Part shown: positions 32,964 through 39,952 of the stretch, in pieces
Layout: each line of letters begins with the position of its first letter
Position numbering within the stretch: the stretch's first letter is position 1
NCBI GenBank assembly: GCA_032160545.1
Contig: JAVHVN010000115.1
Span: forward strand, 1-50,028
Direction of reading: 5' to 3'
Length of the DNA: 50,028 nt
Source of the DNA: DATGFB01 sp032160545
GTDB lineage: Bacteria; Actinomycetota; Actinomycetes; Mycobacteriales; Jatrophihabitantaceae
The notes under the pieces: model-generated
The model's database searches: none
Seen by the model: only the letters and a program-made list of their open reading frames with translations
What the model was told of the DNA's origin: nothing
Program-made: the position numbers and the translations under genes

Positions 32964-33581
32964 ATGGAGAGAATCAACGACGTGCACCCGACGAAGACCG
33001 ACCGCGACCGGGTCCTGCTGCGTCGCGGACGGGCCCTCGAGGTCGCCACCCTGGCCTGGAACATCGTGGGCATGGTCGTGCTCCCCGTCGCCGCACTGCG
33101 GGCTCACTCGGTCGCGCTCGCCGGGTTCGGGCTGGACTCGCTCATCGAGATCGGCGCCAGCACTGTCGTGCTGTGGGAGCTGTCCGGCAGCGGCGAGGAC
33201 CGGCAACGACGGGCATTGAAGCTCATCGGCGCAGCGTTCGTCGCGCTGGCCGTCTACCTCACCATTCAGACGATCGTCGTGCTGGCCACCGGCTACCACC
33301 CACAACACAGTCCGATTGGCATCGTCTGGACCGCCTTCACCGCCGCCGTCATGTTCGCGCTGGCCGCCGGCAAACGACTCATCGGTCGCGCGCTGGACAA
33401 CCCCGTCCTCATCACCGAAGGACGCGTCACCCTCATCGACGGACTGCTCGCCTGCGGTGTCCTGCTCGGCCTCACCCTCAACGCCACCGTCGGCTGGTGG
33501 TGGGCTGACCCGGCGGCTGGAGTGGTCATCGTCTACTACGCCGCCACAGAGGTCGCGGCCATCCGACACGACCAGCACTGA
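32964..33581 (+). CDS. Cation-efflux (CDF)-like membrane protein without cytosolic domain
   Basis: A 205-residue protein with about six helices. ALAGFGLDSLIEIGAS corresponds to the CDF helix-2 metal motif, and TEGRVTLIDGLLACGVLLGL...WWWADPAAGVVIVYYA to helices 5-6 with its Asp. The C-terminal cytosolic metal-sensing domain of canonical CDF proteins is absent, and the helix-2 site reads GxxxD instead of H/DxxxD. Metal export is plausible but substrate and activity are unproven. No regulator is directly attached; it is 46 bases after the LspA-like gene. Confidence 0.75.
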   Translation: MERINDVHPTKTDRDRVLLRRGRALEVATLAWNIVGMVVLPVAALRAHSVALAGFGLDSLIEIGASTVVLWELSGSGEDRQRRALKLIGAAFVALAVYLTIQTIVVLATGYHPQHSPIGIVWTAFTAAVMFALAAGKRLIGRALDNPVLITEGRVTLIDGLLACGVLLGLTLNATVGWWWADPAAGVVIVYYAATEVAAIRHDQH

Positions 33582-33650
33582 CCGCTCGATCAGCATCCGG
33601 TCCACGCCGCCCTGAGCCATCTCCCACGCCGGGCGAGGAGCGTACTCAGG

Positions 33651-33680
33651 TTGGCACATTACAAATACAGAACGTATCGT
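33651..33680 (+). promoter_or_regulatory. Candidate promoter of the tetR-MFS operon
   Basis: TTGGCA (33651-33656) and TATCGT (33675-33680) are spaced by 18 bases. The -10 lies inside the operator that follows, so binding would block polymerase. The region is markedly more AT-rich than its surroundings. Confidence 0.45.
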
Positions 33681-33687
33681 TTCGTAT
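33665..33687. promoter_or_regulatory. TetR operator: ATACAGAACG-TAT-CGTTTCGTAT
   Basis: Arms ATACAGAACG (33665-33674) and CGTTTCGTAT (33678-33687) match at eight of ten paired positions around TAT. It is 32 bp before the tetR ATG and overlaps the candidate -10. Its size and AACG/CGTT core fit TetR-family sites; autorepression is the likely role. Confidence 0.68.
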
Positions 33688-33718
33688 ATAGAGAAGGTGA
33701 TCCCGAGGAGCAGTGGTC

Positions 33719-34333
33719 ATGCCAGTCACACCCGACACTCGTCCGCGCGGACGACCCCGCAGCGAGAGGTCCCGCACCGCGATCCTCGCCGCAGCGATGG
33801 ACCTGCTGCTCGAGCGCGGGCTGCACGCCATGAGCATGGACGACGTCGCCGAGCGGGCGGGCGTCAGCAAGGCCACGATCTACCGGTGGTGGCCGGCCAA
33901 GGAACTCCTGGCCGTCGACGCGCTCGTCACCGAGTGGGCCGACCCAGCCAAGGGCTCCGAGCGCGACACCGGCACCCTTCGCGGCGACCTGCTGGCCCGC
34001 TTCCGTCCCTGGATGCGGCAGCTGAACCACACGCAGTTCGCACGCGTCATCGCCGGCTTGATCGCCGAGGCGCAGACCGATCCCGCGTTCGCCGCGCTGT
34101 ACCGCGAGCAGTTCGTCGACCCACGACGGGCGGCGACGCGTCAACTGCTGGTGCGGGCCGTCGAGCGCGGTGAGATCCCCGCCGACACCAACCTCGACCT
34201 CAGCCTCGACCTGCTCTACGGCCCGATCTACCACCGCCTCCTGCACGGCCACGCGCCGCTCAGCGAACGCTTCGCGCAGCAGGTGGTCGACGCGGTCATC
34301 GCGGCCATCTCGTCAGGAGGAGTCCGCAAGTGA
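33719..34333 (+). CDS. TetR/AcrR-family transcriptional regulator
   Basis: A 204-residue regulator. The HTH is clear: RGRPRSERSRTAILAAAMDLLLERG, MDDVAERAGVSKATIYRWWPAKELL. The C-terminal ligand domain (LLARFRPWMRQL...FARVIAGLIAEAQTDPAF...YGPIYHRLLHG) belongs to the TetR_C group with the conserved YGP(I)YHRLL motif. GAGGAG eight bases before ATG 33719 fixes the start over GTG 33713. Its TGA overlaps the MFS GTG, forming a regulator-exporter pair. Confidence 0.92.
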   Translation: MPVTPDTRPRGRPRSERSRTAILAAAMDLLLERGLHAMSMDDVAERAGVSKATIYRWWPAKELLAVDALVTEWADPAKGSERDTGTLRGDLLARFRPWMRQLNHTQFARVIAGLIAEAQTDPAFAALYREQFVDPRRAATRQLLVRAVERGEIPADTNLDLSLDLLYGPIYHRLLHGHAPLSERFAQQVVDAVIAAISSGGVRK

Positions 34334-35559
34334 CGACCGCAGTCCAGACCGAACCCACCCCGACCCAGGCCCGCGCCGCCAGCCTGAACGTCCTGACGCT
34401 GGTGCTGGCGACTGCCTGCGGCCTCTCCGTCGCGAACATCTACTACGCCCAACCACTACTCGACCTGATCGCGCGCTCGTTCCACACCAGCCAGAGCAGC
34501 GCGGCGGTCGTGGTCACGGCCACCCAGGTCGGCTACGCGGCCGGCGTGGTGCTGCTGCTGCCCCTCGGCGATCTCGTCGAGAACCGCAAGCTCACCTCGC
34601 GCACCCTCATCGGCACGGCACTCGTGCTGGCACTCGCCGCGCTGGCACCGGACTTCGGGTTGTTCCTCGCCCTCTCGGCGCTGATCGGGACGACGTCGGT
34701 CGTGGCGCAGATCCTCATCCCGCTCGCCGCACACCTCGCACCGGAAGCCCAGCGCGGGCGCTTCGTCGGACGGGTCATGAGCGGCCTGCTGCTGGGCATC
34801 ATGCTCGCGCGCACCGTCTCCAGCTTCCTGGCCGCAGCCTGGGGCTGGCGCTCGATCTACTACGTCTCGGCCGGGCTGATGCTGATCACGGCGCTGGTCC
34901 TGCATCGCATGCTGCCGGCCCGGCGTCCTGACAGCACCACGACGTACGGACGGCTGCTGAGATCCCTCGTGGGCATCGCCCGCACCGAACCAGCGCTGCG
35001 TCGTCGCGCCGCGGGCCAGGCCCTGATGTTCGGCACGTTCTCGGCCTTCTGGACCTCGATCGCCTACGAGTTGATCGCCCGGCACCACCTGTCCCAGTCG
35101 GGCATCGCGGTGTTCGCCCTCGTCGGCGCGGCCGGCGCTGCCGCGGCGCCGTTCGCGGGCCGTCTCGCGGACGCGGGCCACGGGCGCATCGGCACCGGCG
35201 CGACGTTCGCCGTTGCCGCCGTGGCGATGCTGCTCGCCGATCTCGGCGCCGGCAATCTGATCGTGCTCGCCATCGCCGGCGTCCTGCTCGATCTCGCCGT
35301 CCAGGGGCATCAGGTGCTCAGCCAGCAGGAGATCTACCAGCTCCGGCCGCATGCCCGGGCTCGGATCAACACCGTCTACATGGGCAGTGTCTTCCTCGGT
35401 GGAGCCGTCGCTTCGGCAGTCTCCGGACTGCTGTACGACCACGACCGGTGGGCCGGCCCGACGCTGTTCGGAGTGGTGCTGTCGGTCGTCGGATTCGCGC
35501 TCTGGCTCGGCTCGACCCTTCGAGCGCGCGCAGCGGAGCGCCGAGCGCTAGCCATCTGA
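34330..35559 (+). CDS. MFS transporter (YnfM/drug-efflux type)
   Basis: A 409-residue 12-helix MFS protein: ANIYYAQPLLDLIARSF at helix 1, LLPLGDLVENRKLTSRTLIG in the 2-3 loop and GRFVGRVMSGLLLGIMLARTVSS in helix 5. The YYAQPLL signature is typical of a subgroup of arabinose/drug efflux MFS proteins. AGGAGGAG precedes GTG 34330, which overlaps the tetR stop. It is presumably induced when TetR releases the operator. The substrate is unknown. Confidence 0.9.
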   Translation: MTTAVQTEPTPTQARAASLNVLTLVLATACGLSVANIYYAQPLLDLIARSFHTSQSSAAVVVTATQVGYAAGVVLLLPLGDLVENRKLTSRTLIGTALVLALAALAPDFGLFLALSALIGTTSVVAQILIPLAAHLAPEAQRGRFVGRVMSGLLLGIMLARTVSSFLAAAWGWRSIYYVSAGLMLITALVLHRMLPARRPDSTTTYGRLLRSLVGIARTEPALRRRAAGQALMFGTFSAFWTSIAYELIARHHLSQSGIAVFALVGAAGAAAAPFAGRLADAGHGRIGTGATFAVAAVAMLLADLGAGNLIVLAIAGVLLDLAVQGHQVLSQQEIYQLRPHARARINTVYMGSVFLGGAVASAVSGLLYDHDRWAGPTLFGVVLSVVGFALWLGSTLRARAAERRALAI

Positions 35560-35649
35560 GGGATACGGGCGCACCCCCCTTGCGGCCACGATTGCTGGAT
35601 CAGTCCACGCAATCGCCATGCGGCAGCCGCCAAGACGGGGAGACCGAAC

Positions 35650-36564
35650 GTGACAGCGACAACCGACCGCGCCACACACGCGCTCGGGGGGGACCAGCAG
35701 CGCGACGACCGAACCAGACTGTGGGACCCGTTCGCCGGCGACGCATCATCGCCGCATCGCGTCGCAACCGATGCGACCGCTCGCGAGCGTCCCGCGATCG
35801 TCGACGGTCGCTACCGCGTCTGCAGGCTGCTCGGCAGCGGCGGCATGGGCGCGGTGTGGCTGGCCCGCGACGAGGTGTTGCAGCGCGTCGTGGCACTCAA
35901 GCAGTTCACCAACGGGGAAGGGCACGACGGCTGGTCCGCGCTACGAGAGGCACGCGCGGCCGCGCGGATCTCGCACCCCGGTGTCGTCAGGGTGCACGAC
36001 GTCCTGCTCGGGACGGACGGCGACTGGCTGGTCATGGAGGCGCTGCCGGGCACGCCGCTGTCGGCGGTCATCCGCGACCGCGGGCGCCTGCCCGTCGACG
36101 AGGTGCGCAAGATCGGATTGCAGTTGCTGTCCGCGCTGCACGCCATTCATGCCGTCGGCCTCGTGCACCGCGACATCAAGCCGAGCAACGTCCAGGTGTG
36201 CGCACCGGATCGCGTCGTGCTGACCGACTTCGGCCTGACCGCACCCAGCGGCGCGGGGCGTGACGGCGAGGTGGCCGGCAGCCTCCGGTACATGGCACCG
36301 GAGACGATCACCGACGGGCGGTACGGGCCACCGTCGGATCTGTACGCACTCGGCGTCACGCTGTACACGGCGGTCGAGGGACGCCCCCCGTTCGACACGG
36401 ACCCCCAGCTCCCGCTGCCCGACTCGGTTCCGTCGGCGGCGCTGGTGCCGCCTGCGTACGCCGGCCAGCTCGGTGAGCTGCTCAACGGGCTGCTCGAGCA
36501 GGACTCGGCGCGGCGGATGGAGCTCGGCGCGGCGTTCGAGTACCTGCGCGGGATTGGCGGGTGA
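35650..36564 (+). CDS. Soluble serine/threonine protein kinase
   Basis: A 304-residue PknB-family kinase without a transmembrane or PASTA region. A low-complexity N-terminus (1-50) precedes the kinase domain: LLGSGGMGAVWLARD (62-74), ATP lysine K84 (VALKQF), HRDIKPSN catalytic loop, DFGLTAP, and GSLRYMAPET. All catalytic residues are present. GGGGAG sits seven bases before GTG 35650. It is convergent with a LuxR gene (eight bases between stops) and near aquaporin and catalase, so a role in stress signalling is possible but not shown. Confidence 0.92.
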   Translation: MTATTDRATHALGGDQQRDDRTRLWDPFAGDASSPHRVATDATARERPAIVDGRYRVCRLLGSGGMGAVWLARDEVLQRVVALKQFTNGEGHDGWSALREARAAARISHPGVVRVHDVLLGTDGDWLVMEALPGTPLSAVIRDRGRLPVDEVRKIGLQLLSALHAIHAVGLVHRDIKPSNVQVCAPDRVVLTDFGLTAPSGAGRDGEVAGSLRYMAPETITDGRYGPPSDLYALGVTLYTAVEGRPPFDTDPQLPLPDSVPSAALVPPAYAGQLGELLNGLLEQDSARRMELGAAFEYLRGIGG

Positions 36565-36572
36565 CTACCGTG

Positions 36573-37067
36573 TCACGCGGTGCGCGGCGCCCACTCGCGC
36601 TCGGCGGCCATCCGGGCGAGCGCGACGCGCGAGGTGATGTCGAGCTTGCGGAACACCTGGCGCAGGTGGAACGCGACCGTGTGCGCGCTGATGAACATCT
36701 CCGCGCCGACCTGTCGGTTGGTCATGCCCAGCGCGACCAGCTCCGCGATCTGCCGCTCCGTCGAGGTCAGGCTGCTCCAGCCCGAATGCGGTCGCGGCTC
36801 GTACGTCCAGTGCCGGACCCGCACGCCGAGGTCGCGCAGGATCATGCGCACCCGGGCGCTGTCGCGCGAGGACCCCAGCTCGTCGTAGCAGGCGAGAGCC
36901 TCGCGGTAATGCGCCACGGTCTGCTCGCGCAGATCGAGGTCGGCGCAGTCCGTCGCCCGGGCTTCGGCGACCGATGCGCGAGCCCAGAGGTCCATACCGT
37001 CGCGGACGATCTCGCGCGGGGAACGACGGACCGCCGTGATCGCGTCCGGCTGCTCGGGCTGGCTCAT
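36573..37067 (-). CDS. Small LuxR-family DNA-binding protein
   Basis: A 164-residue protein with a helical TPR-like N-terminus (about 10-85; VAEARATDCADLDLREQTVAHYREALACYDELG) and a C-terminal LuxR HTH (LTSTERQIAELVALGMTNRQVGAEMFIS, HTVAFHLRQVFRKLDITSRV). It looks like the C-terminal end of a LAL regulator made into a free-standing gene. No receiver domain is present. GAGGGGT lies five bases before ATG 37067. A perfect 7-bp inverted repeat lies 27-45 bases upstream. Confidence 0.85.
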   Translation of the reverse strand: MSQPEQPDAITAVRRSPREIVRDGMDLWARASVAEARATDCADLDLREQTVAHYREALACYDELGSSRDSARVRMILRDLGVRVRHWTYEPRPHSGWSSLTSTERQIAELVALGMTNRQVGAEMFISAHTVAFHLRQVFRKLDITSRVALARMAAEREWAPRTA

Positions 37068-37093
37068 GATGTACCCCTCGGTCTCCTCGAGCG

Positions 37094-37112
37094 CTGCCGG
37101 TTCGCCCGGCAG
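37094..37112. promoter_or_regulatory. CTGCCGG/CCGGCAG dyad upstream of the small luxR gene
   Basis: CTGCCGG (37094-37100) and CCGGCAG (37106-37112) are perfect arms around five bases, 27 bp before the LuxR ATG on the minus strand. It could be an autoregulatory operator or a leader hairpin. Confidence 0.45.
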
Positions 37113-37248
37113 GTAGACACCTCGAGCATCGCGGCGGCGGGTGCGCCGCGTCTGCACCGCCAGCCCGGTAGCCGCACTGCGGGGGGCAGTAAGCCCCGAC
37201 TACCTGCCAGCCGGTACGCGGGCCCCCCGCCACTCGGGCAGGGACGTT

Positions 37249-37282
37249 CCTCGGGTGGCGGACTCGGGTCTTCGCTGATGCG
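37249..37282 (+). promoter_or_regulatory. Shared upstream element, aquaporin copy
   Basis: Thirty-four bases beginning CCTCGGGTGGCGGAC and ending TTCGCTGATGCG match a copy upstream of catalase (38154-38187) at 28 positions. The copy ends 54 bases before the aquaporin ATG. The motif is unlike the sigma-70 consensus; a shared activator site or alternative sigma promoter is inferred. Confidence 0.55.
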
Positions 37283-37336
37283 GGTGGGTCGGCCTCCGCC
37301 GGACCGTGGGAGCACACCCCACATCGAGGAGGAAAC

Positions 37337-38062
37337 ATGACAGACGTCGAAACCAGAGTGGCGGACCTCAACGGCAACCGGCAGACCGCGGCCCCAGCCG
37401 CCGAGCCGGCGGCACCGACCGCCCCCAGCCCTGCCCGCAGGTACGTCACCGAATTCATCGGTGCGTTCATCCTGGTGTTCACCGTCGGGTGCGCCGTGCT
37501 GACCAAGTCCGCACTCGCCCCGCTCGCCATCGGCGCCGCCCTGATGGTCGGCGTGTACGCCGGCGGGCACATCTCCGGCGGCCACTACAACCCGGCCGTC
37601 AGCCTCGCCGCATTCGTGCGCGGCCGGCTCAGCGGGCGCGATCTCGTCCCCTACTGGCTCGCTCAGCTGGCCGGCGGGGCGCTCGCGGCCGGGCTCGCCC
37701 TGTACGTGATCAACCCACCTGCACAGCACGCGGCGGCATTCACCGGCCGACTCGTGGGCGCGGCACTGGTCGCCGAGTTCATCTTCACATTCATCCTGAG
37801 CTACGTCGTCCTCAACGTGGCGACCAGCAAGGACCACCCGGACAACTCCTTCTACGGCCTCGCCATCGGCTTCACCGTCCTCGTGGGCGCGGTGGCCGTC
37901 GGCGGTGTCAGCGGCGGAGCGTTCAACCCCGCGGTGGCCTTCGGCGCCTCGCTGATGGGCCTGTTCGCCTGGGCGAACATCTGGATCTACCTCGTCGGCT
38001 GCCTTGCCGGGGGCGCTGCCGCGGGACTCGTGTTCCGCGCGCTCAACCCCGCCGACGCGTAG
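37337..38062 (+). CDS. Aquaporin/MIP-family channel
   Basis: A 241-residue MIP channel with six helices and both NPA boxes: GGHYNPAVS (first NPA 85-87) and GGAFNPAVAF. An Ala/Pro-rich N-terminal extension of about 35 residues precedes TM1 (YVTEFIGAFILVFTVGCAVL). GAGGAGG five bases before ATG 37337 is an excellent start. Water-selective versus glycerol or peroxide transport cannot be fixed from this. Its upstream region shares an element with catalase, which makes a role in hydrogen peroxide or osmotic stress worth considering. Confidence 0.92.
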   Translation: MTDVETRVADLNGNRQTAAPAAEPAAPTAPSPARRYVTEFIGAFILVFTVGCAVLTKSALAPLAIGAALMVGVYAGGHISGGHYNPAVSLAAFVRGRLSGRDLVPYWLAQLAGGALAAGLALYVINPPAQHAAAFTGRLVGAALVAEFIFTFILSYVVLNVATSKDHPDNSFYGLAIGFTVLVGAVAVGGVSGGAFNPAVAFGASLMGLFAWANIWIYLVGCLAGGAAAGLVFRALNPADA

Positions 38063-38074
38063 CGATTGACCCCT

Positions 38075-38104
38075 GGCCGCGGAGTCGCCCCCGTCCCCGC
38101 GGCC
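38075..38104 (+). terminator. Hairpin after aquaporin
   Basis: GGCCGCGG (38075-38082) and CCGCGGCC (38097-38104) form a perfect 8-bp stem with a 14-base loop, 13 bases after the stop codon. There is no U-tract. It separates aquaporin from the catalase control region. Confidence 0.55.
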
Positions 38105-38153
38105 GGGTCTGCTCCACCCGTTTCACCTGTTTCACCACCCCGGCACCGGGGTG

Positions 38154-38187
38154 CCTCGGGGGTCGGACCCGTGTGTTCGCGGATGCG
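38154..38187 (+). promoter_or_regulatory. Shared upstream element, catalase copy
   Basis: Starts CCTCGGGGGTCGGAC and ends TTCGCGGATGCG; 28 of 34 positions match the aquaporin copy at 37249-37282. It ends 52 bases before the catalase ATG, almost the same distance as in the aquaporin gene, which argues for a functional promoter-proximal site. Confidence 0.55.
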
Positions 38188-38239
38188 AGGGTCCGGCTCC
38201 CAATGTGACCGTAAGAAAAATCCCCACAGAGGAGAAGCA

Positions 38240-39709
38240 ATGACCGACTACACCCCACCCGTCACCACGACCGACTCCGGCATCCCGGCTGCGAGTGACC
38301 ACCATTCGCAGACGCTCGGCCCGGACGGCCCGATCCTGCTGCAGGACCACTACACCATCCAGAAGATGGCGCACTTCAACCGCGAGCGGGTGCCGGAGCG
38401 CGTCGTGCACGCCAAGGGCACCGGTGCGTTCGGTTCCCTGGAGGTCACCGAGGACGTCTCGGAGTTCACCAAGGCCGACCTCTTCCAGCCCGGCCGCAAG
38501 ACCGACATGCTGGCCCGCATCTCGACCGTGGCCGGCGAGATGGGTTCACCCGACACGTGGCGCGACCCGCGCGGCTGGGCGCTGAAGTTCTACACCCAGC
38601 AGGGCAACTACGACCTCGTCGGCAACAACACGCCGGTGTTCTTCATCCGCGACCCGCAGAACTTCTCCGATTTCATCCACTCGCAGAAGCGCCGCGCCGA
38701 GAACGGCCTCCGCGACAACAACATGCAGTGGGACTTCTGGAGCAGCAAGCCGGAGAGCGCTCACATGGTCACCTGGCTGATGGGCGACCGCGGCATCCCG
38801 AAGACGCTGCGCAACATGGACGGCTTCAGCAGCCACACGTACCTCTGGGAGAACGCAGCCGGCACCAAGTACTGGGTGAAGTACCACTTCAAGACCGACC
38901 AGGGCATCGAGTTCCTGACCCAGGCCGACGCGGACCGCATCGCCGGCGAGGACGCGGACTACCACCGCCGCGACCTGTTCGACGCGATCAAGGCCGGCAA
39001 CGCGCCGTCGTGGACGCTGTCGGTGCAGCTGATGCCGATCGCCGACGCGGCGGACTACCGGTTCAACCCGTTCGACCTGACCAAGGTGTGGCCGCACGGC
39101 GACTACCCGCTCATCAAGGTCGGCCGGATGACGCTCGACCGCAACCCGGAGAACTTCTTCGCGCAGATCGAGCAGGCGGCCTTCGAGCCGGCGAACCTGG
39201 TCCCGGGCATCGGCCCGTCGCCGGACAAGATGCTGCAGGGCCGGCTCTTCAGCTACCCCGACACGCACCGCTACCGCATCGGCCCGAACTACCTCCAGCT
39301 GCCGGTCAACCAGCCCAAGGCGGAGGTGCACTCCTACAACCGGGACGGGCAGATGGCCTACATCAACGGCGGTGACCCGAACTACGCGCCGAACTCCTTC
39401 GGCGGCCCGGTTGCGGACCCCTCCGCCGAGCTCCCGACCTGGCGGGTCGAGGCCGGCGAGATCGTCCGCAACGCGTACACGCTGCACAGCGAGGACGACG
39501 ACTTCGGGCAGCCGGGCACGCTGTACCGCGAGGTGCTGGACGACCAGGCGCGCGCGCGGCTGGTGGCGAACGTCTCCGGGCACCTGGCCAACGGGGTCGT
39601 GGAGCCGGTGCTGTCCCGGGCGCTGACGTACTGGCACAACGTCGACGCCGACCTCGGTTCCCGCATCGCCGCGGAACTGAACGTGACGGGTGCACACTCG
39701 GTCGCCTGA
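38240..39709 (+). CDS. Monofunctional haem catalase (small-subunit, clade 3 type)
   Basis: A 489-residue catalase that dismutates hydrogen peroxide in the cytosol. H57 in RVVHAKGTGAFG is the distal His, the Asn lies in NNTPVFFIRDP, and the proximal Tyr ligand is in GRLFSYPDTHRYRIGPNY. Length and sequence fit small-subunit catalases. GAGGAG six bases before ATG 38240 sets the start. It shares an upstream element with aquaporin and is followed by a strong hairpin. A hemA gene lies 3 kb downstream, which could serve haem supply. Confidence 0.95.
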   Translation: MTDYTPPVTTTDSGIPAASDHHSQTLGPDGPILLQDHYTIQKMAHFNRERVPERVVHAKGTGAFGSLEVTEDVSEFTKADLFQPGRKTDMLARISTVAGEMGSPDTWRDPRGWALKFYTQQGNYDLVGNNTPVFFIRDPQNFSDFIHSQKRRAENGLRDNNMQWDFWSSKPESAHMVTWLMGDRGIPKTLRNMDGFSSHTYLWENAAGTKYWVKYHFKTDQGIEFLTQADADRIAGEDADYHRRDLFDAIKAGNAPSWTLSVQLMPIADAADYRFNPFDLTKVWPHGDYPLIKVGRMTLDRNPENFFAQIEQAAFEPANLVPGIGPSPDKMLQGRLFSYPDTHRYRIGPNYLQLPVNQPKAEVHSYNRDGQMAYINGGDPNYAPNSFGGPVADPSAELPTWRVEAGEIVRNAYTLHSEDDDFGQPGTLYREVLDDQARARLVANVSGHLANGVVEPVLSRALTYWHNVDADLGSRIAAELNVTGAHSVA

Positions 39710-39724
39710 CGAATCACGTGACAC

Positions 39725-39756
39725 CGCGGGGCGGGCCAATTGGGGCGGGCCCCGCG
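39725..39756 (+). terminator. Hairpin after catalase
   Basis: CGCGGGGC (39725-39732) pairs perfectly with GCCCCGCG (39749-39756), 15 bases after the catalase stop. There is no U-tract. The remaining stretch to 39952 has no gene that I can support. Confidence 0.6.
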
Positions 39757-39952
39757 TCATGTGCCCAGCTGCAGCGGTGCCTGAGGATCGGCTATTGCCC
39801 GCTGGCTGCAATGGTGTTTGGCCGCTGGCCGCGACGACGCGAGCAGGCCGCGGGACGAAGCTTGATCACGTGCCCGAACTGTCGGAAAGAATTGGAATTC
39901 GCGAAGAGCGCGCGAACGTCCTTTCGTACCCCCCGCACCGGCGGTCGCAGCC

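Noticed and set aside
35650..37067. Kinase and LuxR protein as a two-component system
   Set aside because: The kinase is of the Ser/Thr (Hanks) type, and the LuxR protein has no receiver domain. The genes are convergent, not an operon.
37176..37190. ACTGC/GCAGT inverted repeat around a G-run
   Set aside because: Only 5-bp arms in a very G-rich stretch, which is likely by chance, and not positioned at a start or stop.
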